Shown here piece after piece: positions 1 through 10,032 of a stretch of DNA of 64,000 nucleotides. Source of the DNA: Omphiscola glabra (taxonomy: Eukaryota > Mollusca > Gastropoda > Lymnaeidae); contig OZ024795.1 of the NCBI GenBank assembly GCA_964017045.1, forward strand, positions 56,087,350 to 56,151,349, read 5' to 3'. Position numbers and translations under genes: made by a program. How positions within the stretch are numbered: the first letter of the stretch is position 1; each line of letters opens with the position of its first letter. Below the pieces are notes generated by a model. The model ran no database searches. It was not told the origin of the DNA and saw only the letters and a list, made by a program, of their open reading frames with translations.

Positions 1-42
1 AATTTTTTTTATCGCCTGTTACTTTTTTCTAAAAGCTTTACA

Positions 43-954
43 AAACTTGGAGATACATGTCAGGGAAACTGAATCAAGGCAAACTTGGAGATACATGTCA
101 GGGAAACTGAATCAAGGCAAACTTGGAGATACAAGTCAGGGAAACTGAATCAAGGCAAACTTGGAGATACAAGTCAGGGAAACTGAATCAAGGCAAACTT
201 GGAGATACATGTCAGGGAAACTGAATCAAGGCAAACTTGGAGATACATGTCAGGGAAACTGAATCAAGGCAAACTTGGAGATACATGTCAGGGAAACTGA
301 ATCAAGGCAAACTTGGAGATACAAGTCAGGGAAACTGAATCAAGGCAAACTTGGAGATACATGTCAGGGAAACTGAATCAAGGCAAACTTGGAGATACAA
401 GTCAGGGAAACTGAATCAAGGCAAACTTGGAGATACAAGTCAGGGAAACTGAATCAAGGCAAACTTGGAGATACATGTCAGGGAAACTGAATCAAGGCAA
501 ACTTGGAGGTACATGTCAGGGAAACTGAATCAAGGCAAACTTGGAGATACATGTCAGGGAAACTGAATCAAGGCAAACTTGGAGATACAAGTCAGGGAAA
601 CTGAATCAAGGCAAACTTGGAGATACATGTCAGGGAAACTGAATCAAGGCAAACTTGGAGATACATGTCAGGGAAACTGAATCAAGGCAAACTTGGAGAT
701 ACATGTCAGGGAAACTGAATCAAGGCAAACTTGGAGATACATGTCAGGGAAACTGAATCAAGGCAAACTTGGAGATACATGTCAGGGAAACTGAATCAAG
801 GCAAACTTGGAGATACAAGTCAGGGAAACTGAATCAAGGCAAACTTGGAGATACATGTCAGGGAAACTGAATCAAGGCAAACTTGGAGATACATGTCAGG
901 GAAACTGAATCAAGGCAAACTTGGAGATACATGTCAGGGAAACTGAATCAAGGC
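43..954. repeat. 38-bp satellite, 24 copies
   Basis: The 38-bp unit starts AAACTTGGAGATACATGTC and repeats 24 times with constant length. Copies differ almost only at one site, ATACATGTC versus ATACAAGTC, with a single AGGTAC variant near 507. The T and A forms are interspersed, as expected for copies exchanged by unequal crossing-over. No open frame of interest. Confidence 0.95.
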
Positions 955-1477
955 AATTCATTGATGACATAACGCATCAAGAAGGCTGAAATTTGTGACA
1001 ATGTATTATAAGGGTGTCTAAATTGTGTGACCATGGGGATGGGGTCCAAAATTTGCCACATCAGAGTGACATCATTTATGGATAGGCCTTGAAGTCAAAT
1101 GACATAATGTCAGCAAGGCTACAAACAGACATATGATGAGTTATGGTTCCTTGATGTATGATGACATATGCTGTCTTAGTAAAGAAAACAAAGAGAACCA
1201 GACAGTACAGTTGAAGATTATTTTTAAAAAAATATAAAAATTTAAATTGTGAAAGTATTTACACATTTCACAGTAATGTTTCCACTAGGAGAATCTGATT
1301 ACAGGTGCGTCTATCCCACCCTTGATTGGTGGAAGCCATCCCACCCTTGATTGGTGGAAGCCACCCCACCCCCACCCTATTACAATCTTCTTTCTTAAGG
1401 AAGTTCAATGTATCAAATGTTAGGATCTACTTCCTTATAACTGGCAACGTTACTTAGGTTAACTACAACACAGCCCC
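955..1477. other. Spacer without recognisable gene
   Basis: Unique sequence with no supported exon. It holds a short duplication around 1310-1372 (TTGATTGGTGGAAGCCA twice, flanked by CCCACCC runs). I see no promoter or RNA gene here. Confidence 0.5.
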
Positions 1478-1845
1478 ACTCTGCACTAAGAGTCATGCAC
1501 ACAAGATACTAGAGACAGCAACACAGACTCACTCTGCACTAAGACTCACGCACATCAGATACTAGAGGCAGCAACACTGAATCACTCTGCACTAAAACTC
1601 ACTCAGCACCAAGCGTCATGCAAACCAGATACTAGAGGCAGAGACACAGACTCACTCTGCTCTAAGATTCACTCAGCACTAAGACTCAAGCACATCAGAT
1701 ACTGGAGACAGCAACACAGACTCACTCCGCACTAAGACTCATGCACATCAGATACTGGAGGCAGCAACACAGACTTACTCCGCACTAAGACTCATGCACA
1801 CCAGATACTAGAGACAGCAACACAGACTCAATCTGCTCTAAATTC
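1478..1845. repeat. Degenerate 53-bp repeat, about 6 copies
   Basis: Units begin CACTCTGCACTAAGACTCA and end GCAACACAGACT. Two units carry an extra internal CACTCAGCACYAAG block, making them about 70 bp. Divergence between copies is clearly higher than in the neighbouring 38-bp array, so this array is older. Confidence 0.85.
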
Positions 1846-4800
1846 AAATATTCAAGCGTGGATACTGAACTTTTTAACAAATTGCCCCCAATATGTCAAG
1901 GTCAAGGTGAATAGGAAAATATTATTTATTATTGAGATCCAGTCCAAATAACAGTAACTAGAGAAATAAGTACTGGGGAGGCCACAAGGTGGCTCTCTCT
2001 CTCCTGATCTGTTACAATAAATTCAATGATATTCAGGGCCCTAGCAACACCATGCCAATAATTTTATTTAATTGCTGATGATACCCCCATTGCTGGCTTT
2101 ATATCTGACGGAGAAAGTTTATACTGCAGCTTGGTTACAAGCTTTATCAGTTGGTGTGATTAAAATTTTCTTCAGCTGAATATCTCACAGACGAAAGAAA
2201 TTCTAGAGGTGGAATCACCCAATTGCAGATCCTGCAATAAAAAATCACAGTATTGAGCAACTAAGAGACAAATGAATATCTAGGTTTTATTAATAAGCTC
2301 GCATGTCAAGAATGTGACAAAATTCTGTATTAAAAAGTAAACCAAAACAAATTATAAAACAATTTTGACGTAAACAGGCTATTAAACTATTTTACAGTGA
2401 AATAATTGGAAGCTATTCAACTCCTGGTGTGGGAATTCATCTTCTAACATCAAACAGGCAGTAAATAAACTAATCAAGAAATTTAAATAGACTAATCAAG
2501 AAAGCTAGTGATATCACACAAACTTGACAATCTTTGCTTTAAGAACTATTTAAAGAAAAAGGCTGTTGTAAAACGACATTTTTTTGGACCTTCTTCATCA
2601 CAGATACCTAAGATCAGCTCAATTGGGGTCAATTCTTTTCCTTTTAGGACTGAAAGATATACAAATTCAGTTGTTCCCCAGTCTGTTCGAATTTATCAGT
2701 GTGGTCCTTCAGCGGTTACAATCTAAATGATAACTAATTAAGTCATTATTCTCACTACTAAATGAGTTAAGTTGTGATGGTTAATATTTACACTAGAGAA
2801 ATACTTAAGATGTCTCCTGTTTAAATTTTTAGTTGTAAAATATTTTCTTAGAATATTTATTTACTTATTTATAAGGCTTGAAATTTATAAGCTGAAATTG
2901 AATATAAAAGTACATTCGTCCATCATCCATGCAATAAAAAAATCTTATCTTATAATTACAAATAGTATAATATTTAATTTCTTCATATTTAACTTTCATA
3001 AAGTAGAAAAAAAAATCAATCAATAAGTAACTCAACAATCTTAATTATACCCATGCCCATACACTAAAAAAAGGAAAGTCATAAGTTGTGACAAGCATAA
3101 GTGGCATAAGCTAAGCATAAGTATAAGTGGTGTACTGATAATTGGCTAATTCAAGATTGATAAAGTTTTAATGAATTGTTACATTGATTTTGATTGCTGA
3201 ATTGATGTTGCTCATTTCACAATGAATTGGTCAATTGCAACTGGAAGAGCAGAGTCAGAAGATGATACTAAATACTAGGCCTAGCAGTATAGCCTAGTTA
3301 CTAATACTAGTATAGGGCTTGCCTATATAAACATAGCCAATATATAGTATAGTCCAAAAGATAAATACAGGGGAATGGGTGGCGGGTGGTTTCTAAGTTA
3401 ATTTTACTTAGTATTATAGTAAATTATAGTATATTAACTGGTACATGTACTTCATTCAACTTATCACAGTTGAGGCTTAAGTTTAGTTAGATTTATATTT
3501 TATATTAATCATTAACTTTAACATAGCCATAGCAAACAATATAGATTAAATAGAAATATTAATATAGTCTATACTTAGACTAAGTTAGACTAGACACTAA
3601 ACTACTGACAACTGGAATATCACTGGCACTTGTCACTGACTGAAGTCACTAAAATAGCTATTACCAGCACCAAAACAGCTGCTAAAATGAAAAAGTAGGC
3701 CTATCCTTCATCTAAGTCATGCTATTTTTGCATAAATTGTAACTCTGTAATTTATAAAATAAAGAGTAAAATCTTGATATAGGCAGGAAACTTATCAGGC
3801 CAAAAGACTAGACTAGACGATCTTATGTTTTTGGCTTACTTTTATTTTTATCCTTAAAAGAATTCGAATTTTTAATATAAAATTAAAATTGGCCTACATC
3901 ATTTACTAATGCAAATCAAATTACCAATTATTGAAGCATATATATATATTTTAATTACCTGATTTATTTAACCATTTATTTATTCGTCAACTTAAGGATA
4001 CTAGTGATAAGCAGCTTAAATTTTATTCGTTATTGGTTGACAATCTTTTGATTAGATTTCTAAAAGTCATATCCTGTTTTCTTTTTTTTTTTTAATTAGA
4101 TACAATAAAAAAACATGGAATGATTTTTAACATTTATTTCGTAATATTTCGTGCATTTCCTTTTTCTAAAAATGCATATTATGCATCTAAAAAATAAATA
4201 TAATATTATAATACATTATTGAATGATTTAACTTTAGTCTTTAATCAATTTTGCAACTAGGTTAGATAATAATATTCAAAATAAGCCGAGTTTATTCTTT
4301 ACGTTGAGCCTTGTCGCCTTGTGAAGCAAATTGTTTGGCAAATATTGAAATTTGAAATAATTAAATTAGTAGCCTATTCATTTTTAAAAAATTACAGTAG
4401 AGCGCTGATTATCCGAAAAGCCCGAATTCGAATGGCCCATGTTTTTTTTTCTTTTTAAAATTTCAGGAGAGCGTTGATTTTTCAGAATGCCGATTATCCT
4501 TTACATCGGTTAATCCAAACTGCCTATATATGTATAAAACTCTTTTTAAAAAGTTATGATCCTACACAATAATGCGAATGGTACGGAGCAGGGGTCGGCT
4601 AAATATGGTCCACGACTTCGGTTTATCTGACCCACCCGAAGCTCATAAAGAAAAGATAAATTAATACTGTCGTTTTTATTTAAAAATTCAGTATCAACAT
4701 CTGTTTGAAAACATTTGGTATGCCCGTATCTAAGGCCGTTAAACAGCAGCGTGGAGCCTGGGCAAAATAAAACACCGCATTAGGCCCCCTTTATCGCTAT

Positions 4801-5311
4801 AACCTCAAGGTCATGCAAAAAGAGTGGCGGAAGGGGGGGGGGGGTGGTGAAAAGGCCAATCACCCCTGGCGCCAACATCGTTTTTATGTAATATAAACCC
4901 TTAATAGTAAATTTAACGATAAATTCCCATGCACTTCACATAGACAAGGGTGCCGATAGCATACTTTTCAAGTAATGTAATGACAAGAACTATGGCACAG
5001 GTTGGCCTATGCACTTTGACCAGTTGCTTTCAAATAAATTTATCCGCGAGGGAGTATGGGTTGTATTTCAGGCTTTCCGATGTGGGTGTGTGGGGGGCAT
5101 CTATCAGCACCACAATTAGGCGCTTTGACACCCAGGGCCAGCACCACCATACATTCATTTTGGTAGTGGCGCCGTCTCGGGATATGATTTAAGCAAATCA
5201 CAAAAGTGACCAACATCTGACCACATGTGACCACATCTACCAACATCTATTTATTAAGCACCATTATAACGACCAAACGATTTCGAAATATGTTCGCTTA
5301 ACATCGGACAG
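1846..5311. other. AT-rich spacer, no supported gene
   Basis: About 3.5 kb of mostly AT-rich unique sequence with short tracts ((TA)n near 3940, G12 near 4838). Open frames at 2508-2726 and 4950-5192 are short, lack recognisable domains and are not supported as genes. A pyrimidine tract followed by TTTTAG/GAC at about 2637-2650 could be a 3' splice site, but no convincing exon follows. Confidence 0.5.
4589..4650 (+). mobile_element. Possible one-ended hAT fragment
   Basis: CAGGGGTCGGCTAAATATGG resembles hAT-superfamily termini of the CAGGGGTCGGCAA type. No matching opposite end was found nearby, so this is at best a degraded end. Confidence 0.2.
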
Positions 5312-5802
5312 GACATTACTTTATTGATAACATTACTTTATTGAAGTGGCTATTCGGGTACGAATAGCGGCTATGTGTACCCGGGTCCCTTTATACTAAA
5401 TCCCATTCCGATGTCATTTGTGGTAGTTTATTTTAGTTAAACTGAAGAAGTAAGTTTACAAACATATAGTCCATTCAATTATCTTTCATTTGATACCTCT
5501 TACAAATTCCAACAATAATATTTTAAATAGTTTTTTAATCCCAACCTCTCACTTCTGGTACCTGGGTGCGAATAGTCACAGCCTTACTTTATTGTTGTCA
5601 TTACTTTATTGATAACATTAATTTATTGATAACATTAATTTATTGATAACATTAATTTATTGATAACAACTTGATTGATGGCATTACTTTGTTGATGACA
5701 TTTCTTTGTTGATGGCATTTCTTTGTTGATGACATTTCTTTGTTGATGACATTTCTTTGTTGATGACATTACTTTGTTGATGACATTACTTTGTTGATGA
5801 CA
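5312..5802. repeat. 17-bp array split by a MITE
   Basis: The unit is TTGATAACATTACTTTA, drifting to TTGATGACATTTCTTTG. About two units lie left of 5345 and about thirteen lie from 5583 to 5802. The sequence between (5348-5577) is a mobile element that inserted into the array. The two halves carry different dominant variants (GATAAC near the insertion, GATGAC at the right). Confidence 0.85.
5348..5577 (+). mobile_element. MITE family A, copy 1 (about 230 bp)
   Basis: A non-coding element with inverted ends containing (C)ACCC(G/A)GGT(A)CC and ATTCG/CGAAT motifs. It matches copies at 50225-50408 and 52848-53070. Shared interior blocks include GATGTCATTTGTGGTAGTTT and TTTTAGTTAAACTGAAGAA; the 52.8-kb copy is in the opposite orientation. 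It lies inside the 17-bp array, whose TTACTTTATTG sequence flanks it on both sides, so a target duplication cannot be separated from the array. Superfamily not assigned. Confidence 0.75.
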
Positions 5803-5901
5803 TATCACATTTTATTCACATTTAATTTAAAGGGAAAAAACCCAGTGAAATAAAACTATTTAAAAAAAAAAGACACGTTAAGTATTCGACACCATCAAAT
5901 C

Positions 5902-8340
5902 ATGGATGACTCGGAGTCTCCCAACATGGATGACTCGGAGTCTCCCAACGTGGATGACTCGGAGTCTCCCAACATGGATGACTCGGAGTCTCCCAACATG
6001 GATGACTCGGAGTCTCCCAACATGGATGACTCGGAGTCTCCCAACACGGATGACTCGGAGTCTCCCAACACGGATGACTCGGAGTCTCCAAACGTGGATG
6101 ACTCGGAGTCTCCCAACGTGGATGACTCGGAGTCTCCCAACATGGATGTCTCGGAGTCTCCCAACACGGATGACTCGGAGTCTCCCAACACGGATGACTC
6201 GGAGTCTCCCAACACGGATGACTCGGAGTCTCCCAACATGGATGACTCGGAGTCTCCCAACACGGATGACTCGGAGTCTCCCAACACGGATGTCTCGGAG
6301 TCTCCCAACACGGATGACTCGGAGTCTCCCAACACGGATGACTCGGAGTCTCCCAACACGGATGACTCGGAGTCTCCCAACACGGATGACTCGGAGTCTC
6401 CCAACGTGGATGACTCGGAGTCTCCAAACGTGGATGACACGGAGTCTCCCAACGTGGATGACTCGGAGTCTCCCAACGTGGATGACTCGGAGTCTCCCAA
6501 CGTGGATGACTCGGAGTCTCCCAACGTGGATGACTCGGAGTCTCCCAACGTGGATGACTCGGAGTCTCCCAACGTGGATGACTCGGAGTCTCCCAACGTG
6601 GATGACTCGGAGTCTCCCAACGTGGATGACTCGGAGTCTCCCAACGTGGATGACTCGGAGTCTCCCAACGTGGATGACTCGGAGTCTCCCAACGTGGATG
6701 ACTCGGAGTCTCCCAACGTGGATGACTCGGAGTCTCCCAACGTGGATGACTCGGAGTCTCCCAACGTGGATGACTCGGAGTCTCCCAACGTGGATGACTC
6801 GGAGTCTCCCAACGTGGATGACTCGGAGTCTCCCAACGTGGATGACTCGGAGTCTCCCAACGTGGATGACTCGGAGTCTCCCAACGTGGATGACTCGGAG
6901 TCTCCCAACGTGGATGACTCGGTGTCTCCCAACATGGATGACTCGGAGTGTCCCAACATGGATGACTCGGAGTCTACCAACATGGATGACTCGGAGTCTC
7001 CCAACATGGATGACTCGGAGTCTCCCAACATGGATGACTCGGAGTCTCCCAACATGGATGACTCGGAGTCTCCCAACATGGATGACTCGGAGTCTCCCAA
7101 CATGGATGTCTCGGAGTCTCCCAACATGGATGTCTCGGAGTCTCCCAACATGGATGACTCGGAGTCTCCCAACATGGATGACTCGGAGTCTCCCAACATG
7201 GATGACTCGGAGTCTCCCAACATGGATGTCTCGGAGTCTCCCAACATGGATGACTCGGAGTCTCCCAACATGGATGACTCGGAGTCTCCCAACGTGGATG
7301 ACTCGGAGTCTCCCAACATGGATGACTCGGAGTCTCCCAACATGGATGACTCGGAGTCTCCCAACGTGGATGACTCGGAGTCTCCCAACGTGGATGACTC
7401 GGAGTCTCCCAACGTGGATGACTCGGAGTCTCCCAACGTGGATGACTCGGAGTCTCCCAACGTGGATGACTCGGAGTCTCCCAACGTGGATGACTCGGAG
7501 TCTCCCAACGTGGATGACTCGGAGTCTCCCAACGTGGATGACTCGGAGTCTCCAAACGTGGATGACTCGGAGTCTCCAAACGTGGATGACTCGGAGTCTC
7601 CCAACGTGGATGACTCGGAGTCTCCCAACGTGGATGACTCGGAGTCTCCCAACGTGGATGACTCGGAGTCTCCCAACGTGGATGACTCGGAGTCTCCCAA
7701 CGTGGATGACTCGGAGTCTCCCAACGTGGATGACTCGGAGTCTCCCAACGTGGATGACTCGGAGTCTCCCAACGTGGATGACTCGGAGTCTCCCAACTTG
7801 GATGACTCGGAGTCTCCCAACGTGGATGACTCGGAGTCTCCCAACGTGGATGACTCGGAGTCTCCCAACGTGGATGACTCGGAGTCTCCCAACGTGGATG
7901 ACTCGGAGTCTCCCAACGTGGATGACTCGGAGTCTCCCAACGTGGATGACTCGGAGTCTCCCAACGTGGATGACTCGGAGTCTCCCAACATGGATGACTC
8001 GGAGTCTCCCAACATGGATGACTCGGGGTCTCCCAACATGGATGACTCGGGGTCTCCCAACATGGATGTCTCGGAGTCTCCCAACATGGATGACTCGGAG
8101 TCTCCCAACATGGATGACTCGGAGTCTCCCAACATGGATGACTCGGAGTCTCCCAACATGGATGACTCGGAGTCTCCCAACGTGGATGACTCGGAGTCTC
8201 CCAACATGGATGACTCGGAGTCTCCCAACATGGATGACTTGGAGTCTCCCAACATGGATGACTCGGAGTCTCCCAACATGGATGACTCGGAGTCTCCCAA
8301 CATGGATGACTCGGAGTCTCCCAACATGGGTGTCTCGGTC
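5902..8340. repeat. 24-bp minisatellite, 101 copies plus a degenerate last unit
   Basis: The unit is (A/G/A)(T/T/C)G-GATGACTCGGAGTCTCCCAAC. From 5902 to 8325 there are exactly 101 periods of 24 bp with no net length change. Most variation is at the first codon-like triplet (ATG, GTG, ACG, one TTG at 7798), with rarer GAC to GTC, CCC to CCA and single changes. The core GACTCGGAGTC is an odd palindrome. Because 24 is a multiple of 3 and the unit lacks stops in several frames, both strands stay open: plus (M/V/T)DDSESPN repeats, ending at 8379; minus (M/T/V)LGDSESS repeats. I treat the frames as by-products; a secreted or phosphorylated acidic repeat protein is possible but unsupported. Confidence 0.95.
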
Positions 8341-8399
8341 TCAGACTCTCCCAACACACCATTGCATCACATTTACTAAACTAGAAAGAAAATATCTCT

Positions 8400-8553
8400 G
8401 ACAAAGTTTTGTTTTTTCACCCACTTTATTGAACCAAATCAGTTCAATATTTTATTTTATCTCAAATCTTTTTCAAAAGCTGAAAACAATTCAAATTAAC
8501 AGCAGTAAAAGGTCACCTTAAATTTACACGTGAGAAACTTGATGTAGAGACAA
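8400..8553. other. Short AT-rich spacer
   Basis: Unique AT-rich sequence between two arrays with no exon signal that I can support. Confidence 0.4.
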
Positions 8554-9165
8554 TGCTGTAGACATCTTGGTGTTTAGACATTTGCTGTAGACATCTTGGT
8601 GTTTAGACATTTGCTGTAGACATCTTGGTGTTTAGACATTTGCTGTAGACATCTTGATGTTTAGACATTTGCTGTAGACATCTTGGTGTTTAGACATTTG
8701 CTGTAGACATCTTGATGTTTAGACATTTGCTGTAGACATCTTGATGTTTAGACATTTGCTGTAGACATCTTGATGTTTAGACATTTGCTGTAGACATCTT
8801 GATGTTTAGACATTTGCTGTAGAGATCTTGATGTTTAGACATTTGCTGTAGACATCTTGATTTTTAGACATTTGCTGTAGACATCTTGATGTTTAGACAT
8901 TTGCTGTAGACATCTTGATGTTTAGACATTTGCTGTTGACATTTTGATTGCTAGACATTTGCTGTAGACATCTTGATGTTTAGACATTTGCTGTTGACAT
9001 TTTGATTGCTAGACATTTGCTGTTGACATCTTGATGTTTAGACATTTGCTGTAGACATCTTGATGTTTAGACATTTGCTGTTGACATTTTGATTGCTAGA
9101 CATTTGCTGTTGACATCTTGATGTTTAGACATTTGCTGTAGACATCTTGATGTTTAGACATTCGT
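8554..9165. repeat. 29-bp array, about 21 copies
   Basis: The unit is TGTAGACATCTTGATGTTTAG + ACATTTGC. A variant (TTGACATTTTGATTGC) occurs three times at about 8934, 8992 and 9080, suggesting block duplication within the array. Confidence 0.9.
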
Positions 9166-9237
9166 TCATGTAACTATGTTACTTTTCGACCTCATATAAC
9201 AATGTGACTCCTAACCTTGTGTTACACGGCACACCTT

Positions 9238-9757
9238 GATCTTATGTTACAATGAAAGCCCTGGACTTTATGTTACAATGGCACTCCTGGACTTTATGTT
9301 ACAATGACATTCCTGGACCTTATGTTACAATGACACTCCTGGACCTTATGTTACAATGACACTCCTGGACTTTATGTTACAATGACACTCCTGGACCTTA
9401 TGTTACAATGGCACTCCTGGACCTTAAGTTACAATGACACTCCTGGACTTTATGTTACAATGGCACTCCTGGAATTTATGTTACAATGGCACTCCTGGAC
9501 CATATGTTACAATGGCACTCCTGGACTTTATGTTACAATGGCATTCCTGGACCTCATGTTACAATGGCACTCCTGGAATTTATGTTACAATGGCACTCCT
9601 GGACCATATGTTACAATGGCACTCCTGGACTTTATGTTACAATGGCATTCCTGGACCTCATGTTACAATGGCACTCCTGGACTTTATGTTACAATGGCAC
9701 TCCTGGACCTCATGTTACTATGGCACTCCTGGACTTTATGTTACTATGGCACTCCTT
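9238..9757. repeat. 26-bp array, about 20 copies, overlapping the GPCR stop codon
   Basis: The unit is TTATGTTACAATGGCACTCC + TGGACC. Its right end overlaps the last codons and stop (9736-9738, minus strand) of the receptor gene: the receptor's final SAIVT-stop is encoded by one repeat unit, and the rest of the array forms the presumed 3' UTR. Plus-strand frames opened by the array are not genes. Confidence 0.9.
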
Positions 9758-10032
9758 GGTTTGAGCGAAAGGGTAAAAAGAGAAATTGTGTTCTGCCCTT
9801 CATGAGAACCACGTGGTACATACGTAGAAGGGGCGGCTCCCATTGGACGGACAGTGTTCTTTTTGACGACAAGATGGCGACAGGTGAAGAGCGCTTTAAA
9901 CCCGCTACGAAAGTTTCGGTTAAAAATGATATTGAGCAGAAAATTGTAAGCTGTGCTGAACACAGTGAGAGCCAATCTGAGCATAAAGATGGCGCTATCT
10001 GAGTCAGTCACATCACTCTTTCCTGTAGTCTT
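9736..10032 (-). CDS. GPCR exon 5 (ECL3-TM7-C-tail and stop)
   Basis: Acceptor TTTCTCTTGTCTACAG, then KTTGKSDVTDSDSAIFML, TM7 (LALTVFSTAYNFLLNIIF), helix 8 (NRNFRSGFKALFTC, with a possible palmitoylated Cys) and a basic, Ser/Thr-rich tail. The stop TAA is in the first unit of the 26-bp array. The normal NPxxY is NFLLN here. Confidence 0.88.
   Translation of the reverse strand, partial: KTTGKSDVTDSDSAIFMLRLALTVFSTAYNFLLNIIFNRNFRSGFKALFTCRHLVVKKNTVRPMGAAPSTYVPRGSHEGQNTISLFTLSLKPRSAIVT

Noticed and set aside
5902..8401. Giant open frames of 820-831 codons on both strands
   Set aside because: They arise because a 24-bp unit without stops repeats 101 times. Being open in several frames and both strands is expected; there is no splice, promoter or domain evidence. 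Kept only as a testable finding.
9382..10002. Plus-strand 206-codon frame
   Set aside because: Mostly the 26-bp array, and antisense to the well-supported receptor exon 5.
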